Origin: Selaginella tamariscina
Taxonomy: Eukaryota > Streptophyta > Lycopodiopsida > Selaginellales > Selaginellaceae
Direction: 5' to 3'
DNA length: 64,000 nt
NCBI GenBank assembly: GCA_003024785.1
Contig: PUQB01000013.1
Location: 434,001-498,000 of the forward strand
The position numbers were made by a program, and so were the translations under genes. Under the pieces are notes generated by a model. The model was not told the DNA's origin and searched no databases. It saw nothing but the letters and a program-made list of their open reading frames with translations. Shown here in pieces: positions 27,669-39,128 of this stretch (position 1 is its first letter; each line of letters starts with the position of its first letter).

Positions 27669-29691
27669 ATGAAAGCAATCCTCTTGTTCTTCATAAGTGT
27701 TGTTTGGATGCACATAAATGCTGCAGAGAATTCTCTAAGTTTCGATTTCGATTCTTTCAGCGGCACCGCCGACGACGTTCTTCTTGTGGGCGACGCCACG
27801 GTAAGCAGCGGAGTACTTCACCTTACTTAAACTACGACAGAAACAACGTGACTGAGTACCAAAACAGCGTAGGTCGGATGTATCACAGGCAACCCATACA
27901 TTTCACTCCGGACGTATCCTTCCTTACCAAGTTTTCCTTCTCGGCTCACGTTCTGAATTCCTCCGTGGCCGGTCACGGTATGGCATTCGTGGTAGCTTCA
28001 GATAAGTTCGTTAACCAGTCTTTGAGCTACGTAAAGACGTGTTACGGCGGCAACCTCGGACTCGTAACCGTGGACGGTATTCTCAGGTCGAGTGAATTCG
28101 TTTCGGTAGAGTTTGATACCTGGAAGAACCCTCTGGGAGGCGCCTACAACGACATGGACGACAACCACGTGGCTGTTGATGTTGATAGTGTTGCTTCGGT
28201 GGTATCCACGGGTCGAAACGAACTCAGGGACAGATATGGAGTTGTTTTCAAGAGTGGCTCCTTAATCAACGTCTGGATAGATTACTATGGTAAGGAGACA
28301 CTGCTGTCTGTGTTCCTCTCTGCAAACCAGAGCACTATCAAGCCAGATAAACCTGTGTTAAAGTACTCAATCGACATCTCCAAGGTGAGTTTAATGGGGT
28401 TCAAGTTCATGCGGTTTTATGTATGTCTTGTTTCAGGTGTTAAACTCCAACACTACATTCTTTGGTTTCACATCAGCTACTGGAAAAAACTACGAGATCA
28501 ACTCACTCTATACCTGGCATCTGAAAGCATCCGCTGGAAACCTTCTTCAAGGCAGTAGTAAAACTCCAGACTCCAAGACAGTGGGGATTATCGTCGGCGG
28601 GGGAGTACTCGGTATCTGTTTGGTTACCACGGTTTGGTGGTTTATACGGCTCCGAAGAGATACCAAACGCTCCAGAGTGTCCAGGGCGTCCAGGTTTACA
28701 TATAAGGAACTCATGGCTGCCACTGACAACTTCCATGATAAGAATGTATTGGGAAGGGGTGGATTTGGTACTGTGTACAAAGGTGTGCTTGCAACCTCGG
28801 ACTCTGACAGGGTTGAGGTCGCTATAAAGAGATTCTCGCAACATTCTCAACAAGGAGGGCGTGAGTTTACTGCAGAGGTAATTAAACACATACACACACA
28901 CACACTGAGTGTTTTGTATGTGTGCAGATAACCACGATTGCAAAACTAAGTCACCGTAACATTGTTCACCTCTACGGATGGTGCGAGGAGAAGAGAATTT
29001 GCTCCTCGTGTATGAATACATGCCAAACGGTAGTCTAGATAAATGGTTGGGTGGAAATAAACTAAGCTGGGAAAGACGCTATGCAATAGTTTGTGGAGTA
29101 GCAGCTGGGTTACACTACATGCATGAAGAATGGGAGAAACGTATTGTACATAGAGATTTAAAACCGAGGTGTGTGTATGTGTGTGTGTGTGCGTGCGTGT
29201 GTGTCTGACGTACCTTTCAGTAACATTGTGCTAGATGCTGACTTCAATGGAAAGATTGGAGATTTCGGACTAGCAAGAACTGGTGGACACAGTGTGACGA
29301 GTAACTCTACAACCGGACTTGCAGGGACACCCGGATACATCGCGCCGGAGATTGCACAGACAATGAAACCGACAGCGTCGTCCGACGTGTTTAGTTTTGG
29401 CATACTTGCATTGGAGGTGGCATCTGGAAGACGGCAAGTTGCAGTTACGACAATGTAACGAGACCGGAACTTTCACTTGTGGACTGTGCACAGAAGCTCA
29501 ATGAAGAGGGAAGGCTTATGGAGCTGGCAGATGACGCACTTGAGGAGTGTTATGATGCTTCGGAAATGGAGCTTCTGTTGGTAGTTGGTGTTGCTTGCTC
29601 AAGGGCTGAACCACAGCTTCGGCCAACTATGAGACATGTTCTGCACGCCTTGAGGAAAGATGCACCATTCTCGTTTAGAAATCAAAGTTAA
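27669..29691 (+). CDS. L-type lectin receptor-like kinase (LecRK)
   Basis: This is a plasma-membrane receptor with an extracellular legume-lectin domain and a cytosolic Ser/Thr kinase; relatives sense wall damage, extracellular nucleotides or pathogens. Exons: 27669-28384, 28437-28877, 28928-29168, 29221-29691. A signal peptide ([18 protein letters not shown]) is followed by the lectin beta-sandwich ([54 protein letters not shown]). The TM helix is [20 protein letters not shown]. The kinase shows [17 protein letters not shown] (catalytic Lys), [46 protein letters not shown] and a C-lobe end LACSR/RPTMR-type. All kinase motifs are present. Frame steps near 27830, 28990 (a G-run) and 29456 interrupt it. 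It is probably active if these are sequence errors. Confidence 0.9.
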
Positions 29692-29778
29692 GACAGAATA
29701 ATACAAAGTGTGCACATCTGTGATGTTTAGATATGTATATATATTATAGCTGAGATCCATACCTGACTTATATATTGC

Positions 29779-29844
29779 AGATGCCTCTCTCTCTCTCTCT
29801 CACGCACACACACACACACACACACGCACGCACGCACGCACGCA
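29779..29844. repeat. Compound microsatellite (CT)n(CA)n(CG)n
   Basis: (CT)n, then (AC)n, then CACG repeats just downstream of the lectin kinase stop, in the convergent spacer shared with HUS1. It marks the 3' flank only. Confidence 0.75.
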
Positions 29845-29948
29845 ATATGCAGATTGATTTCACACGATTTTTTGGGGGCATATACCAGTTTAAAATTTAA
29901 CACGTAGAATAAACTTAAGAAAAACGAGTGATTAAAACTAATTGTTAA

Positions 29949-32386
29949 CTAATCACCTCTATCTAAGACGGGAAGCCTGTAGTGCAGGGTCATGGAATTG
30001 TCAAGTTGACGTGTCCCAGGTACATAGAACTGGAACATCATTAACAGATATGCATCGTTCGCCGCCACACCTGAATTACATATATTAAGTACTACAATAT
30101 ATATTTGTCTCTCTCTATATGACGAGAGAGATATTATTACATATATAGCATAACAGACAATAGAATGCACATGGCTGATGTACATATCTTTCTACTGTGA
30201 TAGTATCCCTTATAGTGTACTAAGCGGAATGAACCCCTCTCCACACACACACACACGTACCAACATAGGATGCGTCTGGCCTTGTTAAAATGCATTGCAA
30301 GCTCTTGGCGAAGTGCTTTATCTTCACTTGCTGCATTATCAACATTTTGAAATTATAATTTACGTACATTGTTATAGTTATATACTTCCAATGTCTAACA
30401 CAACAGAAATGGAATTAGTACTAAGAGAAAATATATTCAAAATATATACTTAATAATGAAAAGTGAAACTTAAACGTTAAATTAGATTTATTATGTAAAT
30501 TACTATTACATATTATAGTGTTATAATTAACTTCCGTAAGCTTATTCTCAACTTAAACAATATGAATATATAGATGAATTCAATATTGTATACGTGATGA
30601 TATCATATATTACTATTGCAATGCAATTCCTTATTTTGAACTAATTGTTAATATACTGCAAATATATTCACAAATATACAATATAAGTACATATGATATA
30701 TATGTTTACCACAGAAGGCTTCTCCTCTTCGAAGAGCCTGTTCCAAACGAGTTGCGGGGCTGGCAGTGGGTTCAAGCGTAGAGCCAGTAACTAAACAAAA
30801 CTTATCAAAACTATTATTTTAGCCTTTTAAAATTAAATTAATTAATTGATAGTTACTGCATAAATTAACTACATAAGATCGCAATGCATGACCATGCAGC
30901 TTAAACACACATGAAGACATCATACATACATATACGTACATGTATTTTTATAAGATACATATAAACAAAAGAAATACTCCATAACTTAATTAAAAACTTG
31001 ATGTAAATCAATTGACTTATAATAATCTTTAAATTAACTAGTGTGCTAACGTGAAACAGTTAAATACTTCTGATGTTAAATCAACACACACACACACACA
31101 CACACACACCTCTGTCACCAATAACTTTGAGTTTGCGAAACTCTGAGCCAATAGAAACCATGGTGGTGAGACTTGAAGATGCAAATCACCGTGTAGTGTC
31201 ACTGCCACGTCAAGTGCATCGCCTACGTTCTTTAAACGCTCCACAAAGCTTTGTAACTGTGTCATATCCGGCATTTGCACCAGAGTCTGCATATATTAGT
31301 TTGTATATATATGAGATAGAGCACGGAAACAAGTATGTATGTATATTTAGAATAATTACACACGCACGCAAATCTGGAGCGAAGTACATAAGTGTATAAC
31401 AGAAATATATATAGAAAGGCTTGTATACGTGTGTATCTATATATCTATATGTTAAAATAATCAGCCATACATATATATAAATGCCGCAGCAAAATGTGTG
31501 TGTGAGAAAAATGCATATGTATAAAAAAGCATGTATGTACGTGTATATATGGTATTTAACGCCGAGGCATGTACATATCGATGGGAATTAGATTAATCAC
31601 ACACACAAACACAAACACAAACCCACACACCGGCGCGCGCGCGGGCGCGCACGCACGCATGCAGTGCCTTCTGTCACTCTCGAAAGCGTATACTAGAAAC
31701 CTATGTGTATAATCAACAAACTTAAGTAGCAATCTATAATTCCAAGGTAACAAATATATATCTGATAACTGCGTAGTAATGTGTGTGTGTGTGAGAATAA
31801 AAGTATTACCCGTGGTTGGTTCTGCGCTGCGTCAACGATTTGTTGCAACTCTTGAATGTCACTACGACCCAGGGGTGCTGATATTGGAATATCCTGTACC
31901 ACAGCTGATCTAAATCCCTGAGTAAAACACATCTCAACTTAGTTAAACACACGCACACATAGATATAAATTTACATTTCTACATGTAAACTAAGTCTCGC
32001 AGAACACATATCTCTCTCTCTCACAGAAACACAGACACGCACGCACGCACAGACACACACCTTGCTTTCAAGAGTGAGGTAAGGCATGGGACGCTCATTG
32101 ATGGAAGGGCGTTTCTTAACGAGCTTAATTTGGAGTTTATCACCATCCATGCTCACGCTGCTCTTAAGTGCCCTTAACAGCAAATTCAGGTCCAGTGTGA
32201 ACGCAATCTTGTCCTCATTCTGGCTCGATATCCTGTACTCCTCAAAGAGCAACCCCTTAAAACACATAAACAACAACATCAAAACCACATATGTATGTTA
32301 TATTTATTTCTACTGATAAAACTTATATATCAATATACCAAATGTAGAATTAATATTTGGACATGAATGCACCTACATTTCATATA

Positions 32387-32422
<36 letters not shown>

Positions 32423-32692
32423 TATATCTAATCCCAAGTTCACTTATGCATATATGAAATGTACCTGCTTGAATTGGGCAATCGCCTGAACACCATCCGC
32501 ATTGTGCATCAAAATGACGTGAGTCTTAGTTAGATACATGGTGCATATCTTCCCAATCTTCTCAAACGCAGGCACAAATCCTTCTCAAAGGGAAATCAAA
32601 AACATCACACACACACACACACACACACACACAGCATACTCTTCTCGAGAATGGTGACACCCCTGTCGGTAAGAAATGCCTTCAACTTCAAT
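29949..32692 (-). CDS. HUS1: HUS1 checkpoint clamp subunit (9-1-1 complex)
   Basis: HUS1 forms the PCNA-like RAD9-RAD1-HUS1 ring that is loaded at damaged DNA in the nucleus and activates ATR signalling. Eight minus-strand exons: 32640-32692, 32465-32580, 32061-32255, 31810-31917, 31110-31286, 30710-30790, 30261-30330, 29949-30070. They encode KLKAFLTDRGVTILEKRFVP, KIGKICTMYLTKTHVILMHN, YRISSQNEDKIAFTLDLNLL, LLRALKSSVSMDG, INERPMPYLTLESKG, AVVQDIPISAPLGRSDI, FVERLKNVGDALDVAVT, IGSEFRKLKVIGDR, IKHFAKSLQCILTRPDASYV and a C-terminus FQFYVPGTRQLD...LPVLDRGD. The length fits plant HUS1. The start reads ATTG instead of ATG (one extra T), and single-base steps lie near 31150 and at the exon 6/7 join. 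Several introns begin with long (GT)n on the coding strand. Confidence 0.92.
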
Positions 32693-32757
32693 ACTCGCGA
32701 GTCTGAATTAGGGTTTATGAAGAACAATGATATGTTGTTCAAACCTGAGCACACCCA
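32693..32757. promoter_or_regulatory. Very short head-to-head promoter region between HUS1 and the YqgF-like gene
   Basis: The HUS1 start (minus, 32692) and the first usable frame of the plus-strand nuclease gene lie only tens of bases apart. A telo-box-like TTAGGGTTTATG sits at about 32709-32720. The two genes must share one promoter, or the tandem repeat at 32758-33100 is 5' leader of the plus-strand gene. The boundaries are inferred. Confidence 0.45.
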
Positions 32758-33344
32758 ATACGATTTTCGGCAAAAGCGCGATTACCCACTACGAATTCAG
32801 CACGAAACCATATGTGGGTACCGATCAAAGTCCCTGTTTTCCCTGGCAAAATGTACACGCACACAATGCAAATTTACGAAAAACGATCAGGACGCACTAC
32901 AGATTGAGCATGAACATCGATCAAAATGCCTGTTTTCTTCAGCAGAATGGAGAATTTCTGAGATTTGTTCGTAGCACAAAGAACAATACGAATTCGGAGA
33001 AAATGGCGACTACCCATTACAGATTGAGTACAAAATCGTATGTGGGCTCCGATCAGAATCCTTGTTTACCACAGCAGAATGTAGAATTTCGAAGATTACC
33101 TTGTACAAGATGTGTGGTTCGTTCAGAGGGCTCTGATTTAGCGGAGGCTTTGAAGGAAGATGTTCGTGTGGATAATCTGGCAAAGAGGATCGCAGGCATT
33201 TTGCCAAATGCCAAATTAATGAAGAAATTAGGCACAGAAAACATGAGAAGAAGCTTGGTATTGATTTTGGTCTACAAAGAACGGGAATTGCTGTTAGCTT
33301 CTGTGGGTTTGCTCCTCGTCCTTTGGAAGTAAGCATCTCTCTCT

Positions 33345-33405
<61 letters not shown>

Positions 33406-33480
33406 CGTGTTTTCGATTGTTTCTGTCACACATGCACACACACATGCAGTGATGATCTCTCTCTCTCTCTCCTCTCTGTC

Positions 33481-33528
<48 letters not shown>

Positions 33529-33835
33529 CTCTATATATATATATAATATATATATATATAATGATTGTTATTTGCAGGTGGTTAAGGTGAAGGGAGATGA
33601 ATTGGTGAAGAAGCTACTAGTTGTTGCTAGAAAACAGTAAAATATTGATATACATATATGTATACACATTCATACAGAATGTGAGATATATATGTTTCAG
33701 AAAGCAGATGACTTGTAATTGGATTGCCAATCCTGGGACCTTCAAGAGACTGATCAATCCCATAAGACTCGAACCTTCGCCGGCAGGCTTGCACAATGGA
33801 GTGCTGAAGAGTATGCAATCATCATTACTATATCC

Positions 33836-33902
<67 letters not shown>

Positions 33903-34144
33903 AGAGAGAGAGAGAGAGAGAGATTGTGTGTGTGTGTGTGTAATGTATGTATGTATTTACTCAGGGTATCAGAGTTTTTCTGCAAGATAATATATGACAT
34001 CTGAAGATGCATTAGAGTTTATGATCTACAAGTAAGATGCATTAACTTTGGTTTAGCGGGTTTAGGACTACTTTCTTATGTTTTCCAGGGGCAGCACCAA
34101 AAAGTCAAGGAGGCTTGAAGTGGATGCATATGCTGCAATGGTAT

Positions 34145-34184
<40 letters not shown>

Positions 34185-34195
34185 CACACACACAG

Positions 34196-34287
<92 letters not shown>

Positions 34288-34552
34288 AGAGGATATATAC
34301 ATACGTACACACACATTTATGTGTGTATTTATATGTATATTAATACAGGTTATTTTGGAAACTTATTTTGAAAACAATGGAAACACAGCGAAATTAATGG
34401 TTCCAAAGCGTGGGGAACTCCAGAGGAAGCTTTGTTTGGAATATTACAGAAGCTTATCTGGGGATGATTTGGAAGAAGAAGACCAGGGTAATGAAGATGG
34501 TGATGCTATATATATAATTAGTATAATATATATTATAATTTATCATTTATAA
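32727..34552 (+). CDS. YqgF/RuvX-type RNase H-fold nuclease, plant homologue
   Basis: Bacterial YqgF processes the 5' end of pre-16S rRNA; the plant proteins are predicted organellar RNase H-fold nucleases (Holliday-junction-resolvase-like). Exons: about 32727-33328, 33578-33636, 33701-33810, 33965-34031, 34089-34140, 34349-34552. Landmarks are KKLGIDFG (catalytic Asp) LQRTGIAVSFCGFAPRPLE, VVKVKGDELVKKLLVVARKQ, IGLP, TDQSHKTRTFAGRLAQW, IRVFLQD, TSEDALEFMIYK, SRRLEVDAYAAM (second catalytic Asp) and an acidic end. The order and exon phases fit the family. Frame steps occur near 33220, 33716-33735 and 33990, so it may be decaying, though homopolymers adjoin several of them. The N-terminal ~110 residues are the tandem repeat described separately. 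Introns hold long (CT)n, (AT)n, (CA)n and (GA)n tracts. Confidence 0.75.
32758..33100 (+). repeat. Three tandem copies of a ~108-120 bp unit at the head-to-head junction
   Basis: Copies begin near 32758, 32873 and 32987. Shared segments are (A)TACGA(A/T)TTCGG.AAAA, CACTACGAATT/CACTACAGATTG, CGATCA(A/G)AAT/GTCC and CTGTTTTC...CAGAATG. One plus-strand frame runs through all three copies and translates as a protein repeat (THY(E/R)(F/L)S...Y VG(T/S)DQ(N/S)(P/A)C(F/L)...QQN(V/G)(E/H)F). The unit could therefore be coding (an N-terminal extension of the nuclease) or a promoter repeat that stays open by chance. Confidence 0.7.
34147..34284 (+). repeat. Intronic (CA)n(GA)n microsatellite
   Basis: About 35 bp of (CA)n followed by more than 80 bp of (GA)n inside the last intron of the YqgF-like gene, immediately after donor ATG|GTATG. 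Related (CT)n(TA)n tracts fill the first intron at 33340-33560, and (TA)n(GA)n fills 33835-33925. Open frames through them are artefacts. Confidence 0.85.
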
Positions 34553-35104
34553 ATGAGGTTATGTTTTTCTGGTTTTAAGTTATAATTATATAAGAAAGTA
34601 TTAAAATAAAAAATATGCTATTTTATACCCGAATTAACACTGCATATGGATTAAACATCTATTACAATGACAGCTTACATAGTTTGTCGATATTTGACTT
34701 ATATGAAAGATATATTATAATATTATTATTACATATTTATATATAATAAAAAGACTTACTTTAATTATGATTATGCCAGCATGAATATACTACATGGTTG
34801 GCCCCGCAAATAGAAATACCTCGTCGCAGTTTGACTAGAACACTTCCATCTGGATAAGCATAACACACGTATATACATATGTGCATATACGTATAATGAC
34901 TTCATTATTATACACAAATGTACGTATATGTGTACATATACCAGATAACCATGCGTATATGCATGCGTATTGCGGCAGAATATGCGGCTGCTTGACACGA
35001 GTGCGCGTTGCAGCTCAGCATGGATATTTTCAAACTGAACACGTGGCACCGCTAACAAATACTGAAGTTTTTTCCTAGGTTAAGCCTGTGTGTTTTAATT
35101 CATA
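34553..35104. other. Intergenic, no gene seen
   Basis: AT-rich 3' flank of the YqgF-like gene and promoter of the next gene. Short frames around 34771-35058 on the minus strand lack conserved features or splice support. Confidence 0.55.
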
Positions 35105-35312
35105 ATGGGTTCTCTTATGTCTGGCTGGAATTCTCCCGTAATAAGAAAAGTGAGTGTTTTTATATATATATTTTTAAATATTTATCTTGTTTTTTTTCCA
35201 GAATTTGAGAGAAATATGTCCCTTACTAAGGAGGAGATCGAGCACTATTGGAGAAGTAAGAAATTGGATCATGCTCCAGAAGAAGCTGCTAGTCCTTGTT
35301 CATCGCCATCTG

Positions 35313-35364
<52 letters not shown>

Positions 35365-35374
35365 AGAGATCTGG

Positions 35375-35409
<35 letters not shown>

Positions 35410-35654
35410 GGGGTGAGAGAGAGAGAGAGAGGTGTACAAATTGAAGTAATTATGTGATTGATAGGTGAAGACTATACAGAAGAGCAATACATTTTCAATC
35501 CAGGAGGAGGAGTGCATCTCTAATGAGAGAGCACATTTTCTGCCTGTCTCTCAGCACAGAGAGATACTGAAGAGCAAGACCTTCAATGGAAGAGAAGCAG
35601 AGGTCGAGATACAGTCTGAGCTCGTGCCTGGATCTGCTCCTGGTTGGTAAGTTA

Positions 35655-35687
<33 letters not shown>

Positions 35688-35861
35688 ATATATATATATA
35701 CTGTGTTGTGTAGGTGGACTAAGACGGACTGGGCGTTCCTGAATGAGAGACCGGTGATTGAAGAAGGTTCAAGGTTTAAGTACACGCCGCAGTATAATGT
35801 CACTGGGAAGCTTAAGGTTGATGTGAACGGAGCTCCGTCGAACTCTACGGTTGTGTTTTGA
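35105..35861 (+). CDS. Small plant-specific protein (MGSLM-GW / WAFLNE family), unknown function
   Basis: Four exons: 35105-35149, 35202-35314, 35465-35646, 35714-35861. The product starts MGSLMSGWNSPV, continues ERNMSLTKEEIEHYWRSKK, has a Ser-rich low-complexity middle (SPCSSPSG, KSNTFSIQEEE) and ends GWWTKTDWAFLNERPVIEEG plus a short tail NSTVVF. From memory, plants have small uncharacterised proteins with exactly this architecture: a conserved N-terminal MGSLM.GW, a LT+EEI..YW+SK helix and a C-terminal WW..WAFLNE.PV. No enzymatic motif or membrane segment is visible. The joint of exons 1 and 2 is one base out of phase beside an A-run, like other genes here. A long (GA)n tract follows the exon 2 donor. 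Confidence 0.72.
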
Positions 35862-36077
35862 AGTGTAGGTTGAGTCTAGATAGTGCCTTCGGGGTATTGT
35901 GTGTTTTTGTCATTTGTTTCTTGTCTTTGGTGTAGATATTTGTATATATATATATGCTTGTTTGGAGTTACATACCCTCTCTGCGTGTGTGTGTGTGTGT
36001 GTTTGAGAGAGTATTATACTATGTATGACAGATACATGGGAGTTATATTCTATGTAGATAACTATGTTATAAATATA

Positions 36078-37299
36078 TTATCTATAACTAAATAGCTTGA
36101 TCTTCCACTCAGCAAAAGATCTTTTCAAACCACTCATCAAGTCATCAACTGCAGCAGCCATCTTCGCCCTGAAAACGTGTATATATGCAATAGGTATGTG
36201 TAGCTCACCGCGTAGCTGCACGTGTGTGTGTGTTTTATAGTCTTTAAACTTTGAACTATCAATAGTGTTAAGTCTGTGTGCACTTAAGGTTGTAAAACTC
36301 TTTCATTTAAATGAAATACGATTTAATAATAATAATAATATCTGCAAGATGTAATACTGATGAAAAAATCACATTATATTACACAAATAAGTACAATTGA
36401 TTAGTAATATATAAATATGTTAAGTAGTAATCACCTCTCATATGGCAAGTTGTATCCGCAACACATATCGCGCAGTGATTGAATATGCAGCAAAGGCTTC
36501 TTTGGATGCATTCCTGTAGTCGGAACCTGGCAGCTCCTTCTTCTGTTCTCAAACAGCTCCTCAACACGTCTTGTCTCTGCAAGTGCCTTCCACTCCTCGG
36601 CTCTTCTGTGTATTGAAGCAATTTCATTCTTAAACCCTTCCCTTATTTTTGCTCTCTTCTTCTCCAACTCTTCCTGTTAACATACACGTTCACGTGTGTG
36701 TGTTTTCTACATGTGTATATGAAAATGCATAAAGGTTTAAGCATTAGTTTAACACTAATAAAATACGCTAACCATAGATATCATACCTCACTCTTCTTCA
36801 TGGGCTTCGCATTTCGCGACTTGACAGGCTTCCCATGCCGTAATTCTGGCACTCTCACTCTCATACCTGAAAACAAGATGTGTGCCTATTACACGTGTCT
36901 CTCTCTCTTCTCTATATATGTAGGAGTGTGTGTGTGTGTAGAAAGAAGGGGTTACTTGTTCAAGTTTCTGGTATTCTTATGCTTCTCCCATGCCTTTACT
37001 TGGGACTGTTGCTTGTCTTGGTAAGCCCTAGCTAACATAGCATCTGCAAGCAAGGTATACTTGGCCTTAGTTAATAACATATAAGATAATTATCATATTT
37101 AACTAATTAAACTGAAGATTTGGAGACAAAGGTAGCAGGAACATACACTTACCGCGGTCGATACCGACAACTCCCTCCCCGGAACTTGATACAACAGAGC
37201 CTGGACTGTAAGGCTCAGCTTCATTTATTGTAGCTGCTTGTGACATGAACCCACTATGATAAAGACATCAACATCACCTTACATTTATCAAATATGCTT

Positions 37300-37360
<61 letters not shown>

Positions 37361-37938
37361 GGTTGAGTAAGCAAAACCAACCTCGCTTAATGGGGACAAC
37401 GTCCTAGGAGTCTGTGAAGAAGACTGCAAGTACAGTTGCTGCTGAAAGAGGGAAGGTCTCTCATTAGCGTCAGTGAGCACCGGAGGTGGAAAGGTCTTTC
37501 ATAGAGAGCATCCTTGTCTACATGGAGCATCGAAGAAGGCCGTCTGTCGGACAGCTGAGGGGGATGTCATACTGCGGTTCTAGACGGTCTCCTCTCAGAA
37601 AGTATCGCCAGATGCTCAAACTGCGTGGAAGGTCTTCTTTCAGAGAGCCCCTGTGGAATGTGCATTTCAAACTGAGTGGAAGGTCTCCTCTCGGCAAGTC
37701 CTGGTGGGATCTCAAACTGAGACGCTCTCCGTTCTGGCACAGAAGGAAACTCGCACACTGGTGCTTGCGGTGTTACTGCTGCAGGGAAATCCTGGCTCAC
37801 CTGTGGCTTGTAAACTTCAATGTCCTCCCTTTGCATCTGTAATGACGGCCTCGGTGAGAAGTTATCTCTCACAATCTGCAGGGATGGTGCCTCCTGGTGA
37901 TCGTCCAGTTCCATGTGATCTTTACTAGAATCTCCCAT
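36078..37938 (-). CDS. Remorin family protein with ERRPSTQFE repeats
   Basis: Remorins are plant-specific, coiled-coil, lipid-raft proteins on the inner plasma membrane that affect plasmodesmata and microbe entry. Six minus-strand exons: 37382-37938, 37153-37253, 36956-37043, 36787-36866, 36435-36673, 36078-36168. The N-terminal half is disordered and carries at least four copies of a short unit, (A/S)ERRPS(T)QFE preceded by (P)xGL, then Ser/Pro-rich sequence (SSSQTPRTLSPLSE). The C-terminal remorin-like region has QVKAWEKHKNTRN, ARITAWEACQVAKCEAHEEE, LEKKRAKIREGFKNEIASIH and RRAEEWKALAETRRVEELFE. It ends VDDLMSGLKRSFAEWKIKLF, which could be a membrane-binding amphipathic anchor. One frame step lies in exon 1 near 37480-37495 and another near 37570. 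A remorin-like assignment is good; group assignment is not attempted. Confidence 0.78.
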
Positions 37939-38106
37939 TTATTAAAACTTTCCCAGAAAACTAAGACAAACCCTAGAAAGCAACTAACTAACAGAATTCA
38001 GCTGAAGTCATCGGATGAATGCCACGTGGCTCCTATAATACCGAGTGATCTGTTTTCAAAACGTTAAGCTCATGACATCAATATTATATAATTTACAAAT
38101 AATGGT

Positions 38107-38591
38107 CTAGTTAGCTGTGGTGCATGTAAATATCTCACCTTTTGGAGGGACTATTACAACTGGACATGAAGAGTGACGTGAACAATACTCGCTCACGCTC
38201 CCCAGCAGCATGCTGCAAAGTCATTAATTCAACACTCATATATAAAATGTAACACACACACACCTTCTTACAAGGCTATGACCACGGGAACCCATAACAA
38301 CTGCTGCAGCATCAATTCTTGCCGCCTCTGCACATATTTCCTTGCCAGCATCACCATAAGCTAACTTTCTTTCTGTTTCAACCTGTATAAATAAAAATAA
38401 CGGTTAGAGAGAGTTTGATATTTATTAAAGCAAAATGAAACTAACCATGGCAGTACCGTAGGCTTCTTTTGATAACTTGTCCAGCAATTCTTCGGTTGCT
38501 TGTAGAAGTGCTTGGTCATCTGAAGATCCCCCACCACAGCTAGCCAATTGAGCTGGCACTAGACAGAAAACAGCTATATGTATAACATGGT

Positions 38592-38636
<45 letters not shown>

Positions 38637-38996
38637 TACACATTCACATATACAAAATTTCATTAACTAAGCCATGTGTATCTAGAAGTATGTGTGTGTC
38701 TGTGGTACAAACTATAAAAAAGTCTGTGTGTGTGTGTGTGTGCCAAACATACATTTATAGTGTGGGATATCTCTCTCTCTCTCTCTAATCATGTACAAAC
38801 CTGGAAGAACATGGATGAGGTGCACAGTGTCGGCAAGGCGGCATAGATGAGTGATCGCCCAATCAAATGCATGCTTACTATTGGTACTATGATCTACAGC
38901 TATCAGGATCTGGCGACCCCTTCGCCGGTCTCCCGCCTCCCTTGCCAACGCACTCCCACGTCCACCATCGCCTTCGTTCTCCTCTATAGTCTCCAT
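38107..38996 (-). CDS. Universal stress protein A-like (UspA) protein
   Basis: A soluble ATP-binding stress protein. Four minus-strand exons: 38801-38996, 38446-38558, 38264-38382, 38107-38212. After an acidic/basic leader (METIEENEGDGGRGSALA) the Usp fold begins with RRGRQILIAVDHSTNSKHAF, DWAITHLCR, DTVHLIHVLPG. It continues through a helix (ATEELLDKLSKEAYG), VETERKLAYGDAGKEICAEA, DAAAVVMGSRGHSLVRSMLL and GSVSEYCSRHSSCPVVIVPP. The nucleotide-binding signature G-x2-G-x9-G-S is complete (GSRG...GS), so ATP binding is expected. All exon joins are in phase with no interruption, one of the few clean genes here. The coding order matches plant UspA-like proteins of ~175 residues. Confidence 0.92.
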
Positions 38997-39128
38997 TTTC
39001 CCAAACCCTTATCTCTTAAGCCCTAAACTACATTTAGTTCGGGTCAAGCCGCCAACTTAGAACGTTACATGTGCCTTCTCCACACGTGTTCAAAGTATAT
39101 TCCAAAATGTTGCTGAGCATATTCGAGT

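Noticed and set aside
34078-34552. Open frames rich in His-Thr and Arg-Glu or Leu-Ser repeats
   Set aside because: They translate (CA)n and (GA)n microsatellites within an intron of the YqgF-like gene; only the last exon part is real.
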